Below, in pieces: positions 10,023 to 21,907 of a DNA stretch of 64,000 nucleotides. Position 1 is the first letter of the stretch. The number at the start of each line of letters is the position of its first letter. This DNA comes from Muricea muricata (taxonomy: Eukaryota > Cnidaria > Anthozoa > Malacalcyonacea > Plexauridae): contig OY979717.1 in assembly GCA_963855995.1 (NCBI GenBank), forward strand, positions 69,672,354 through 69,736,353. The letters are read 5' to 3'. Below the pieces are notes generated by a model. That model made no database searches and was not told the DNA's origin. It worked only from the letters and a program-made list of their open reading frames with translations. The position numbers were made by a program, and so were the translations under genes.

Positions 10023-11559
10023 ATGTTGTATCATCTCTATCAAACACTAACAATTGCAACTATCTTAGTCTCATTCAAGGAGAGTTATGCAGCCAACATC
10101 CTGATATTTTGCATGCCAGCGTACAGCCAAATCAAAGGGCCAGCAAATGTTGGAAAGGTACTGCAAGATCAAGGCAACAACGTTACTCTGCTCATACCTT
10201 CTCCATTCATTCCAAAAGTCGGAAGCACAGGACTTAACTTGTTGGTGTATAACAGCTTGGATGGTTTTAATATGCTTAAAGAAGTAAACGAAGTAGTTCG
10301 TAATGGCTTAGCTCTCGGGAAGTCTTCTCTATCAATGTCAGCTGACTTTTACAAACAAACTAAAATTGCATTGGATAAAATTCTAAGAGATAAACGTTTA
10401 CTTAAGGATATCAAAGCTCATAAACCAGACCTAATGATCCTATCTTCTATACCATCAGGTCGAATGTTAACAATTATTCCTTATAAGTTAAATATCCCAT
10501 TTATACTCATATCAGCAATGGCACCTTCCCAATTTTCACGCAGCCCTATTTTGCCTACTGCAGTACCAAACGTTTTCTTGGACTTTTATGTTAACAGATC
10601 AGATGACATTTATCGAAAGGATGACCAATACATTCGTTGAGCTTGCGTTGTATTATTTTGATCCATTTAGTTACGACAACGCAGTCCAGCGTTATGCACC
10701 GGAAAAGCCTTACATTTCCTTGTATGACCTGCAAGCTAAAGCATTGTTATGGATTGTTGACCACCATATTGTCCTGGACTATAGTCGTCCTGCCCTACCA
10801 AATGTTAAACATGTTGGCAACTTAATAACGTTACAGCCACAACCACTTTCTCAGGATTATCAAGAATTTATGGATAGAGCAAATAATGGCGCAGTTATTG
10901 TGTCTTTTGGAAGTATTTTGAAGAATTTACCTCGCGATACAATACACAAATTTATTAAATCGTTCCAACAAACAAAATATAAGTTCGTTATTCGATACTC
11001 AACGAAGGATTTTGAAAATTCTGACAAAATATTATTTGTTGATTGGCTTCCACAGTATGACTTGTTACGTCATAAAAATACACGATTGTTAATAACACAT
11101 TGTGGTACACACAGCATACAAGAAGCACTATTTGCTGGCATACCGATGATTGGAATCCCTGTGATGCTTGATCAACCTCATAATGCTGCAATGATCACGA
11201 GAAAAGGCTTTGGATTACGATTAGACATAAGGTCATTTACTGTGCAAGATTTAACTTCTGCAATCACTAAAGTAATTGAAAATCCAGAATTCAATGCTCA
11301 AGTGCAGAAAGCTTCCAATATTATGAAAGCAGAAAGAGTAGCACCAGTTGAGGAAGCAACGTACTGGATTAATCATGTCATGACCTTTGGTGCAGATCAT
11401 CTCAGATCTTCGGCACAAGACGTCCCTCTCTGGAAATACTTGGGTTTAGATTTATTGGTCATTTTTCTGCTAGCTTGGCATGTTTTCCTCTTGATTTTTA
11501 TCAAGATACTATGTTTCTGTCCTTGCTACCGAAGGCAAGTGAAGACGAAGATAGAGTAA
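10023..11559 (+). pseudogene. UDP-glucuronosyltransferase-like, intronless, one frameshift
   Basis: Two overlapping frames, 10023-10640 and 10588-11559, make up one UDP-glycosyltransferase of about 510 residues, the usual family length. The first has a signal-peptide-like N-terminus (residues 1-24) and the acceptor-binding half. The second has the UDP-sugar-binding half: WLPQYDLL, then THCGTHS, EALFAGIP and a LDQPHNAA segment matching the family signature. It ends with one membrane helix (LLVIFLLAWHVFLLIFIKIL) and a short basic tail, as in ER-membrane UGTs. The family joins glycosyl groups to small lipophilic molecules. The frame changes beside four T at 10584-10587, and one T fewer would restore it. 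This may be a real recent lesion or an assembly indel. No intron consensus fits. In the signature's usual HGG, this copy has HCG. Confidence 0.8.
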
Positions 11560-11969
11560 ATACCATAATAAGGCATCCGCGTTCGTCCCTAGACACGTTC
11601 GTTGTTTAAACGTACGTATAAAAAAATTGATTGATAGATTTTCGCATGTTAGTTTAATTTGTCTGTACCTAGCTGAAAAAGGAATTTATTTACACAAGGT
11701 GAGTAAAATAACTGATGCCTTCTCATATCCAAATTAGCCACAATAGCGATTATTGTAATTTGGTAGAAGTTGCCTGAATATGTTTCATAGGCATTGGAGG
11801 TATATGAAATAAGTGCACTATTATTTGTATGTACTTGACGATCAATTAAGGTGGAATGATCATAATGATGAACAGTCTACAAAGATCTTTAAGGGCACAA
11901 CTTCTTTAAGAAAGAAGCTCTTTGTGACAAAAATACATATGTATTAGTAAGAATGTATATATCACTTCG
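11560..11969. other. Intergenic, no feature seen
   Basis: No gene, RNA or clear repeat is visible, and no AATAAA lies close behind the UGT-like stop codon. Confidence 0.4.
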
Positions 11970-12282
11970 ATTACCACATTTCTCATACTGTTCCACCGTA
12001 TGGCATCATGGTACAACTCACACATCACTAAAATACTAAAACTTCAAAAACGAGCTGCCAGAGTGATAAAAACGAAAACAATCATTCGAAATATGACAGA
12101 CAGTCTGAGAAGTTTATCTTTACCTTGAGAAACCAGAAACAAATTTCTTTAAAAGGTAGCTTTTCGTATCGAGAAGCAATGTCCTGGAATAGCCTACCAC
12201 ATGAAATCTTTGATAATTACGACAAATTGTCTATAGAATTAATCAAAAGACTTAAACAATGCAAGACAGTAATTTAGCTCAG
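11970..12282 (+). pseudogene. LINE reverse-transcriptase C-terminal remnant
   Basis: Translating across frameshifts gives the typical 3' end of a jockey-superfamily non-LTR ORF: a YCSTVWH segment, LKLQKRAARVI, and then SFSYREAMSWNSLPHEI with a spaced Leu/Lys tail to a stop near 12277. It is 5'-truncated and out of frame within about 300 bp. Confidence 0.65.
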
Positions 12283-13125
12283 CATTATCATACCACAATC
12301 TCTAAGCATTGATGTAACATTGTGTAAATATAATTTTGTTATTATTGTTTGTTTACACCACTATTTTTACTTTCAATACAACTCATGGACCAGGTAGTAG
12401 GAGCGAGTTATTTTAAATTCCAGAAGCAGAAGTTATGCACCTGTGGGTTTAGCATAGGGCTCAGGCATTCAGATTATAACAATAGGTTAATTTCTATAGT
12501 GTCACTTTCTGGGACACTCTGTATTTGGCTAAATGCTTCGGTTTTCGGTAATTAACACTTATTTAATATGGCCGCCAACTTCTTTGTAATTCTTTGAGAA
12601 CCGACACGTAGTTGGGCATAGAAAATAGCATTGCTGTTATGGTAACACCGTAGTCGTAGCCGCATGCGCGAGACCTCAGAAAAGCGCGGGAAAAACAAAG
12701 GCAAATTGAATACAAAGGAGTGAAAAGAAAGAAAAGCGAAGAATACAAGAAAACGGCTAAAAATATAAGGTAGCGAAATTTTGAGTATGTTCCTTATGTT
12801 AAAAGAAAGTTTTTCTGAGTTTACCCCCTCGTAATCTTATTTACCCTTTTTTTCTAGAGCTTCATAAACGTGCCGACAGCGATACTTCTGCTAAATATCC
12901 TTACAGCTGTTGTTGTCATAATCTAGGGCTAGAAAACACAACAAACAGCTGTGCTCACAATGAAAATCATGAAATTTGCCAACAAGTGAAGTATCACTGC
13001 AATCAACGACCATCGGTAGCGATGTACTATCATCATCATCAGTTGATGTTCTTCTACTTCTTCGCCGGACAACTCGCGCATGCGCAGACTTTGACCGCGG
13101 TGTTATTAATGGTAATATAATAAGA
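12283..13125. other. Intergenic, no feature seen
   Basis: Short frames only. A more GC-rich patch at about 12640-12690 and 13030-13090 has no recognisable gene. Confidence 0.35.
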
Positions 13126-13288
13126 CTGTGTGCACACGAGCCCCGGCGCTTCCGAGCGTTTTCACAATAGTCAAAACGAAAATGATATCATATGAACTAT
13201 TAAATTTTTATCGCATGAAATGTTTAGGTTTTGATCTTAGAGGTTTATGGAAATGAAAACGCTCGGAAACGACACCGTGTGTACGTAG
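13126..13288. repeat. Imperfect inverted repeat
   Basis: TTCCGAGCGTTTTCA near 13150 pairs with TGAAAACGCTCGGAA near 13255, with weaker pairing outward to GTGTGCACAC and CACCGTGTGTAC. This is probably a foldback MITE; its ends are not resolved. Confidence 0.45.
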
Positions 13289-13941
13289 CATCAGTCATAC
13301 ATACATACACACATACATTCTTTATATTGTCGATCACGCTAACCTCATCAGCCATTATAGTTGACTGGTTTCCATGAGGGGCGTGAATTGAAACAAATTA
13401 ACTATCTACAAGATAGAAACAACAGTTTCTCTATTTCTGAGCGGTATCTGGTGCGGTGTGGCCATTTAGGATTTTATGAATGAAAATAGACTTTAGGTAT
13501 TTTCGCCTTTCTTCAAGAGATTTTCAATTTAATTCTTCATCTGTAGGTATTTTGAAAACAATGCATTTCAAAAATTTTGAACACATAATCTATTTAAATT
13601 TGCATAGCAAGAATACTATGCCGCACTTTTATTAAAGAAAAGTCTTCACTACAGTACAGTACAGGGTGAGGGTGCACAAAAAAAACGCAAACTATTCAAA
13701 ATGGTCTATTGTCAGATTTCAATGGCCAAGGATGCACTAAGCTGGGTGTAAAGAGTGCAAAATACTGACGACATGCAGGGTGACATACTGTATTAAGAAT
13801 TTGATTCAATTGCGTTTACGAACCCTATGCGTTTCATTTCGGCTTTGTTTACTAACATAAAACGCTTTGTTATGCATGTTTATTTACTAATTATTATAAT
13901 TTATGCATTAACTTGATTAGCGCTAGGCAGTGAAATTCTAA

Positions 13942-14121
13942 AGGCGGATTTCCATTCAGTACAAAATGTCGCGCGATCGACTTTTTGCGAGCGCTTTCTT
14001 TTGAATTACAAACAGTCAAGTGAACAAATGTCATTAGCTGTGATTGACTTCACACATTTCAAAAGAAAGCGCTCGCTAAAAATCGATCGCGCGACATTTT
14101 ACACTGAATGGAAATCCGCCT
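13942..14121. mobile_element. Harbinger-like MITE, 180 bp, TAA target duplication
   Basis: The TIRs begin AGGCGGATTTCCATTCAGT and pair for about 62 bp with few mismatches, including TGTCGCGCGATCGA and GCGAGCGCTTTCTTTT. TAA flanks both ends (13939-13941 and 14122-14124), the 3-bp duplication expected of PIF/Harbinger elements. Confidence 0.75.
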
Positions 14122-14124
14122 TAA

Positions 14125-14771
14125 CAATACCTTGACTTTAATTAAAGGTAGCTTTATGGACACACTGTACGTACAGTACAAGCTTATGCATAAGCAACAT
14201 AACAAAGGATAACTTTCCCTCAGAGGTTTATAAAAACAAAGCAGAAAGAATTTTCTTTTGAGTTTACTTTTTTACTTCGTTCTACCGCTTGTGGTTTTGT
14301 CGATGGTTATGTCGCACACTTCACCACATTTCTTTTTTTTTGTCTTTTGTTCTGTCTTTTGCTTGTGCTTATGTCGCTGCTGACGATCAGGCTTAATCCT
14401 ACACTTTTGCAAAAACTACTTAATTAATTAGTGAAGGATTACACGTAATTGTCTTTTGTAGGAGCCACAGAGTGGAAGACAATGCCGCGTTATTCTCTTT
14501 GTTTTGCAAATCCCACTTTTCCCATCTGTGATCACAAACGCATTATTATTCATTTCCACATACGGCAAGCAGTTTGAAGCTTTACTGTTCGCAGCTTAAA
14601 TGTGTAATAGCATCCAACATTACTCTTTAGACTTATACTTCACAATAAAACATCGTATATTGAGTAAATGTACGCGTTGATGAAAAGATATATTATTGAA
14701 ACAGTTTGTGGAACCGCCCAGAACATATCTGTAACTAGGAGAAGAACTATACTTTGGAAACTCTTCTAAAT
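14125..14771. other. Intergenic stretch before the disordered ORF
   Basis: AT-rich with no recognised promoter element, RNA or repeat. Confidence 0.35.
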
Positions 14772-15809
14772 ATGGCAGCAAGACAAAATACTGACGGAAG
14801 TTCGAATAATTCAACATTGCAGACTATCACACCTGGGGCAGTGAACGCATCAAATACTGATTTTATATCGACGACAAGAGATGCCACATTAAAGGCAAAT
14901 GGACATGCATTGCAACAAGAGAATAACCTTTCAGATGTGCGTGAAGACAATGTAGTAACATATGAAAATTCTAGCGACTCAATACCGCAACTTACCAGAG
15001 CAGAAGTCGAGACCACATCAAAGACTGATTTTCAAGAAAATGTGTCGACAGCCGAAAACACTAACACGTTAGACACATATGCATTAAAGACCAACAAAAA
15101 CACCAAAAATAAGAATAGACATACTGGTCTGTCACAAGTACATAACGATGATGAAGAATCTGTGAAGAATGCAATAAGGGATCTGGGTATCAAAAATAAC
15201 GAGGGTATTTCGGATGGGACTGTGATTTCGGGGAATGAAAAAACAACTGAGAACGTAATTGAAAATGCCGTAAAAGAACAAGAACGTATTTCAAAAACCA
15301 GAAGAGCTGACGAAAAGTTAAAAAATGTTGAAGCGTTTTGTCACGATACAATATTATCAATGAAAGAAATCACAAAAAATAATTTTGAATCGTCTTCTCC
15401 AAAGAATATAAGTAAAGCAAACTGTGACAAAGAAAAAGATGGAATGTACAATAAACAGCACACCTCTCATCATGTTGTGGGCAAAAAAGATGAAAGACAA
15501 CTGGTTTATTATCCAGCCAATGCTACAAGCGTGCTTGACAAACATGAAAGTCACGTGACCACTGGCACTCACGAGGATGGAAATGTCGCTTCCAGAGCCG
15601 GATGTGTCGCCACTCGCCATCTTACTGACGTAACTGTGACAAGAGGAAAAGCGAATTACGCGATGTTTCTAAACATTCTCCCTCAGTCAGGCAATGTTTT
15701 ACAGTTAACAAGAGAAACTAGTTCTAGTTCCTTGAAGGAAAATCATGCACAATTGGAAATTGGCCTTGACGATTTCGTGGAAATATCGTTGGAGGTAAAA
15801 AATATTTAA
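14772..15809 (+). CDS. Unrecognised hydrophilic, probably disordered protein
   Basis: The first ATG at 14772 (the frame is open upstream from a TTG) gives 345 residues. The protein is rich in Asn, Thr, Ser, Glu and Lys, has no predicted membrane segment, no Cys cluster and no fold I recognise. It is the longest uninterrupted frame between 12 and 18 kb. AATAAA lies at about 15918, some 110 bp after the stop, so a single-exon gene is plausible. Alternatively the exon ends at 15794, where GAG|GTAAAA is a good phase-0 donor that would drop only the last four codons; I found no clear downstream partner exon. Low complexity means coding status needs transcript support. A lineage-specific protein is the simplest reading. 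Confidence 0.5.
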   Translation: MAARQNTDGSSNNSTLQTITPGAVNASNTDFISTTRDATLKANGHALQQENNLSDVREDNVVTYENSSDSIPQLTRAEVETTSKTDFQENVSTAENTNTLDTYALKTNKNTKNKNRHTGLSQVHNDDEESVKNAIRDLGIKNNEGISDGTVISGNEKTTENVIENAVKEQERISKTRRADEKLKNVEAFCHDTILSMKEITKNNFESSSPKNISKANCDKEKDGMYNKQHTSHHVVGKKDERQLVYYPANATSVLDKHESHVTTGTHEDGNVASRAGCVATRHLTDVTVTRGKANYAMFLNILPQSGNVLQLTRETSSSSLKENHAQLEIGLDDFVEISLEVKNI

Positions 15810-17551
15810 TTACGATGCTTAGCATTGGTTTCAGGGTTCATGACGTCATAGGTGACTGCATATCTAGGATCGGTACCCTATTCGATCCTACATGCGATCT
15901 TCGCTTCAGTTATGTTGAATAAACCGAAAACAAACATTGCACATCTTGTTCAATGGGATAGTTGACCTCCTCAGCTTAGACGAAAATAAACCCTTTTCAG
16001 ATCACGTGATTGCTGAATGGCTAATGAAGTACGATCTAAAATTGTTTAGTTTGCATGCAAGATGAACTTAATTGCAAAGCAAGTTGTTTCAAGTTCGCTC
16101 ACCTGAAGATGAAACAATCTAACTACGCATGACAAAATTATTTACTGGTGTTGTATGTTAGCTGATTAGATAATTTCACCCAAAATTAATTATAGCCTAA
16201 GTTGCATGTATATTGTTGACTGTATATTAGCTGTTTAATTAAACGAGCAAATTGCTCATGCTCAGCATGACTGCTAGCTGCTGTACGCTAAATCATTTTA
16301 ATTCAAAAGTTTGTCGAATTAGAAATTGGCCTATTGAAAAGGGGAATGCATTGAATTGGCAATTCTTTTATGATCAGTACAAAAATTGTTGGACATTCAT
16401 GCAGTCTTAAGCAAAGAACGTTTTTTTATCCTTTCCCCAAACTATTTGCATTTCAGGAAAAAGGGTCGTGCAATGATACTACCACAGAAAGGGTTCAAGG
16501 TACACCAAGTTAATCTGTAATTCTACCACTCTATATGTGTCTGTAAATACACCAAAAAAAGTATCAAGATGCTCAACTAACGAAAGTTGGAGAGGGAATT
16601 TATAATCGGCAAATAATTTAGAGTCAAAGTATAGAGTCAATTTTTGTATTAATAAATATTTATGATAGTTCTACAATTTTATATTTTCTAGAAACATCCA
16701 ATATTTCGAAGACTCATGGAAAACTTTGTTGTCTAACTAAATGTTTGAAACGATGCTTTACCTCCTCAACCAAACATTGATATCAAAAGATAGATCGAAA
16801 CGTTTATTTGTTTTTTTGTTCCCATTTCATTGGATCATTCTAATTTTTGTGTCTGATCAAATTCTTCATGTATTCAGATAAATTAACACCATTCAATATC
16901 CAGGGGCATAACCAGCTTGACAATTGAGTCCCGTACGAAAATTTCAAATTGTTCTCAGTATCCATTTACAAATTCATTGTTGTAACAGTAAAAAAACTCA
17001 GAAATTACTGCATAGCGATGCAACCAATGCATCATCAGGTGTTATTGAGTGCTGTTTAATTGCCTGGTCCTCGTCCGTCACCTAATCAGTCACGTCCTTG
17101 GTCGGTGATAACTGATGATTTAAAGGCATGTGGCACTATATTTTCTTTTTAGCTTATCGATAATAGCCTTTGAAGTAATAGCAATATCTTTTTTTAATTT
17201 TGTTACCATTCTTTCTTTCTAAAATATTGAAGGACAAGTGACACTAGCATATTTTTATAATTAGATCTATTTCCATGACGTCACAAGCTTGTCAAATACT
17301 CAATAAAATAAAATGTACTTCAACACGTTCTACGTAAGAAATGTATACACACAAATCAGTTGAGACTTTAATTAAAAATATTTGCCAATTGTTTCTTCAA
17401 GAAAATAATTTTTCCCTGATTGTGACGTCATGGATTTTTTAAATATCCAGGATGGCGGATGGCTTGTGTTTTGTAGTGTTTTGGGGCGATGGCTGAGGGC
17501 ATGGAGACCCGGCCAACGTCTTTGTTCTATCTTTCTGTTCGTGTTTATTAA
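15810..17551. other. Intergenic, no gene seen
   Basis: AT-rich. Around 17010-17045 the minus strand reads CCTGATGATGCATTGGTTGCA followed by TCGCTATG, which resembles a decayed hammerhead/Penelope end that lacks the GAAA box. No exon is evident. Confidence 0.35.
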
Positions 17552-17888
17552 AGGTATCTCATATACACTAGATGGCGCATCCCACAATGTGGGCGGACTA
17601 AAATTGAAGCCGGATTGCAGGCGCTGGTCGTTCCCCCAGAGCATGATAATTTGTGTATTTTTTATTGCGGAAATGGATCAAGTTGATAATAAGTCCTCTT
17701 TTTTGCTGCTAAAAAGTATTAACACACAAATGCAGAAAAGTGTAGTGTTTTCTGTAGCATTTTTTGATGAGTGAGAACGACCAATATGGCCACCGTCTAT
17801 TGTTATGATGGGATACCGCTGAGATTTTTGGCTTCACTTTTGACCGTTTTGACATACAGATGCGCTATCTAGTGTATATGAGATATCT
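17552..17888. mobile_element. MITE with 28-bp terminal inverted repeats
   Basis: AGGTATCTCATATACACTAG at 17552 is mirrored by CTAGTGTATATGAGATATCT ending at 17888, with two mismatches in 28 bp. The interior has no transposase. The target duplication is unclear, so the superfamily is open. Confidence 0.65.
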
Positions 17889-18193
17889 ATGGTGCTTATG
17901 CTGACTTGTGCACGGTAAAGACAATGGATTTTTGGTATAATTAAGCAATCATCCAATAGCGTTGCCTCGCCGAAGCACTCAACCGTTCTATTGAAATATT
18001 AATAAAAAAACTTTCAAAAGATTTGCGTACGGTGAAGCCAACTCAACATAAAATCGCAGCTCATTGTAAACGCTTTGATGCTCGCCGGGTTTCCAGACCG
18101 TATCTGGATTGACTGTGGTGAAGAAATACATGGACATGACCTCGACCTGACTAGCTTTTCAACAAGTGCGATTGTCATGTCTGCAATAGCCAG
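17889..18193. other. Intergenic, no feature seen
   Basis: No gene, RNA or repeat with recognisable limits. Confidence 0.3.
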
Positions 18194-18490
18194 GAGAGGT
18201 CGTTTTCAAAGAGGTCGTTTTCAGGGAGAAGTCATTTTCAGAGAGAGAGGTCATTTTTATTAGAGAAGTCATATTTAGAGAAGTCATTTTCGGAGAGGTC
18301 GTTTTCAGACAGAGGTTATTTCATCAGAGATGTCGTTTTCAGAGATTATTTTAACAGAGAGGTCGTTTTATCAGCAGGACATTCTCAGAGAGTTCGTTTT
18401 CAGACAGACATCATTTTCAAAGACAGATCGTTTTCAGAGAGAGGCTATTTTCACAGAGAGTTGTTTTAAGAAACAGGTCATTTTCAGGCA
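18194..18490 (+). repeat. Degenerate minisatellite, GAGGTCGTTTTCA unit
   Basis: About 14-16 imperfect copies of a roughly 18-22-bp unit with the core GAGGTCGTTTTCAGAGA, with TCATTTTCAGAG as a common variant. It lies downstream of the CENP-P stop codon. The open frames across it are a by-product of the repeat. Confidence 0.8.
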
Positions 18491-18810
18491 CTGCAAGAGA
18501 GACAAGATTTAAAAACGCAGAGCTTGATTTGTTTGATTGTAAAATACAGTAGGCTTATGACAGTTGATGCATGTATTACTGTTGACTGTTAACAGAGGCC
18601 GGAGCTTTAAGGGGTGGATTATATAGTCTCTTTGTCCAAAAGGACAAGCTTTCACGAGAGGGCGTTTTTTAAAATGAGGTTTAATACAAAATTCACAGCT
18701 TTCAAAATTATCTACTATATATGATATATTAAAAACGTATCCTATATGCTGTTATATTATATAAAAGCTCAAACTACAATAGACTTCACTAACTTAGTAT
18801 ACACATCTAG

Positions 18811-21800
18811 TTATTTTGCTATTGAAAGTATAATTACTTCTATCGATTTCTCAATTCCTACAGTTTTCAACAGATTTAAAAATTTCAATCGCATGCTTCG
18901 TAGAAAGCCTTTGCTCTCTAGTTCTTCAGTAGCAATACAAGGCTGTAGGTTGAAGCAAGGTTTAACATCACCCTCTCTGGTCACAAGAACCTTCCATACA
19001 ATGCTCACACGAACGCTTGGATACTGTTGGTTACAAATTATCATCATCGTCTCGTCACGTAATGGCGTGTAGGTGACAAGCTCGCGATACTCTTTTTGAA
19101 AATGATTAAATGTTTTAAAACGATCTCTCTTCCATTTTGAATAGTTCTGCAAAGTCACAAAAAATTGTTGAAGTTGCTTTTCCTCTTGGACATATTGGAG
19201 AAAGTCTTTCAAATTTAGCGATGCATCTTCATTTTCAATGCTAACCCCAAGGCTAAGTATTTGAGGCAGTTTTCCACAACCGACCTGATTATCTAGAAAA
19301 AAACCCATTAAAATAATTAAACATTGAACAAATTTGTGGTTTATTGAGCCATGTATATTAGATACAAGCAATTAAAACGATCACATAAGATTCAAGCAAC
19401 AAAATGACCAATCTCTATCACTAAAATAAACATATCTCACAAATGTGTTGCTTTTTTCATTTAACTGTTTGATTTAATAGCACAAAAGCAAAATGGCTTC
19501 AAATAGGCCCGTAGCGTTCTCCTTTAATATTAATATTTTCATGTTAATAAATATTATTGAGCAAAATGATAAAAATATGAATAAATTAAATAAATAAAAT
19601 AGTGCTTAATGAAATGTGAAGCTAGCTATACACAATAAATTATTATAAAAATGTCAAAGATTAGTGACATCATGCACTGCTAATACATTCACATTTTTAC
19701 AATAAAATAAAATTTATCAACAGTAGAAACTAACTATATACTTTAAACAATCAGTTCCACAGAGGAAATTATTAGGTTATCTTATTATTTTTTGTAATGT
19801 CTGTGCAAGTTTACATAGGAGCAGACTATTTGCTCTTACAGGAATTCTAAATCTCGATGCATGTATTGAGGCAACGTTATATACTTACACCATGCACTTC
19901 ATAGACAGGATATATCATGACTTTACAAATTCTGTAACAGCCCAGTCAAAAATCTAATGTGTTATCCCCTCAAGCACATTTTGCATCCTTTCAATATTCA
20001 TGTTTTGCACTTGACAGTGTTCAACAACTATGTCATATAATATCATACAATAATAGGATGTAGTAGGATGTAGTGAGGTGGACTCTTCAGGCATATCACA
20101 ATTTTTTCACCATATGAAATATAGATGCTCAGTAGCCTCAGTTAATTTAGCAATCTAAACTGGTCAGTATTGGGGTTCCACTGTAAATTAGCATTCATTT
20201 TTGTGACTTCACTGTTTTTAATGGGCTGGTCACCAATAGTTGTGAAGGGAATGATGTATGACTTCTTTTTCACAAAGTCTAGAAATAATTGCTTCCTCTA
20301 TAATTATTGTCATTATTGTTTTTTTCCGGAGAAATTTGTATATTAATAAACAATTATTGAATGAGGTTGAGCAGGATATGAGAAATTATTAAGACAGAGG
20401 CACAATTCCTCATATCCTGCGAGAATCGAATTCAATAATTGTTTTATTATTTTTGAAAATATTTTAAACTCAGTTCAAACGCTTGCTTTGTAAGTAAGAA
20501 GGCACAAGCTGCTAATAATGGAACAGCATGAAATTGTTCAAAAACTTTAATAAGCCAATCAGACTAGACGAAAAAAATATTCTTAAAACAATTTTGAGAT
20601 TACAATGAAAGGTCGTATACCAAAGGTCAGTCAATATACGACGAAATGAGTCAAAATGTTGTATATTTGTTTTCAATATATGACGAAATGAGTCATAATG
20701 TCATATATTTATTTTCAACCCTAAATTTGGGCAACTACCAAGCGAATATGAGGATTTCACCTTTAGCTCTTAAACAATAAAAACCCCAAAAATACAGTAC
20801 TTTCAATAAATAATAATGTGTATAATACAATTGTTGTGTACTACACCACAGACCAATTTATGTAACCAAAATACACAGGAAAAATTGTTAGATCCAAGAA
20901 CTCACTCACATGATAATGTGACCAGGATCCAGCATGATCTGGTGGGGGGGGGGGCTCTACCACCTTTGGTGGTGGTGGTGGTACTCATCAAGTACTAGAC
21001 TTGAATCATGAGTACTTGAGTTGTGTTAGTCTTCCCTCTAGTGGCCCCCCTTCATTATAAATGCATGATCAGATGTCCAATGAGCTAAAGCAATTATCAT
21101 GCCACTGTATTTCAAATTTCGGATTTCAAAGTTCTCAAATTACTGTAGCATATCATCTCTATAATGTGTATGTCTCTAATATTTTCCTGCTTTATCATGA
21201 AAACAGCACCCCCCCCCCCCCTACCCCAATCTGATCAGGGCTAGGGCTAGAGGTGCAACCTACATCCATCCTTGCATGTGACGTGTACGCCAGACTTGGT
21301 TTACAATACCAGTATTTTGCTAAATTATAAATTTTACCAAATCTTCATTAAAGTTGCACAAACCCTAGTTGGGTGTCACTCATGTTTGAAACCAGTACAT
21401 ACCTTGTAAAGCATCATGTCTAGCATCTTGTACAAAATTGTCCTCTACTAAAAATGTAGTTTCAAATTCAATACCACGACAACTGCCACGTACATGATGT
21501 TTGCTAACACATCTATCTCCTTTTTGTTCCTCGATTTTCAAACAAATATCATGAATATACAATCCTGTAAACCTTTCTAAACGTTTGATGTCTATCACTC
21601 CATCTTCATTTAATTTCCCTTTAACATCAATCCCATCGAGTGATTCCTGTTTCTCTTTCGAAAGCTTACTTATTAATTTAACAAGAATATTGTCAAGATG
21701 AACTGTTGAAAATGAATGTTTGTCGTCCTTTAAATTTTCTTCCAATTTAGATATTTCTGCCTTGAGCTTGTAGATTTCCTCGCGATACCAGGGTTTAGTA

Positions 21801-21907
21801 TACGTGATATTTGAACACAAATCATCGTTCCACTTAGCACAGTTTAACTTTTGTTGATCACTGGTTTGAAATGACGTGGAACTTGAAGAGACAACGTTGC
21901 TGGCCAT
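18811..21907 (-). CDS. CENPP: Centromere protein P (CENP-P), two exons
   Basis: Exon 1 is 21907-21403 with donor AAG|GTATGT. Exon 2 is 19292-18811 with acceptor TTTCTAG|AT. The phase-1 junction completes a GAT codon and gives 328 residues, against 288 in human. CENP-P is part of the CENP-O/P/Q/U/R group of the inner kinetochore (CCAN), where it heterodimerises with CENP-O through RWD folds. Residues about 40-62 form a coiled coil (YREEIYKLKAEISKLEENLK). The middle has the RLERFTGLYIHDI segment matching the vertebrate LSFLSTLTGINI block. The C-terminal half keeps the family order: FFVTLQNYSKWKRDRFK, then SIVWKVLVTREGDVKP, then LNLLKTVGIEKSIEVII. The 2.1-kb intron holds a foldback repeat. It is divergent from HSDL2. 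Confidence 0.88.
20343..20450. repeat. Foldback repeat in the CENP-P intron
   Basis: AACAATTATTGAAT and GCAGGATATGAG at the left are mirrored by CTCATATCCTGC and ATTCAATAATTGTT at the right. A small AT-rich foldback element. Confidence 0.6.
20636..20722 (+). repeat. Two tandem copies of a 43-bp repeat in the CENP-P intron
   Basis: TATGACGAAATGAGTCATAA and a close variant (TACGACGAAATGAGTCAAAA) each precede a TATATTTRTTTTCAA segment. The inner ATGAGTCAT is AP-1-site-like, but this may be chance. Confidence 0.55.

Noticed and set aside
17430-17774. 114-codon frame as a protein-coding exon
   Set aside because: It runs across the left TIR of the 17552-17888 MITE and shows no family motif.
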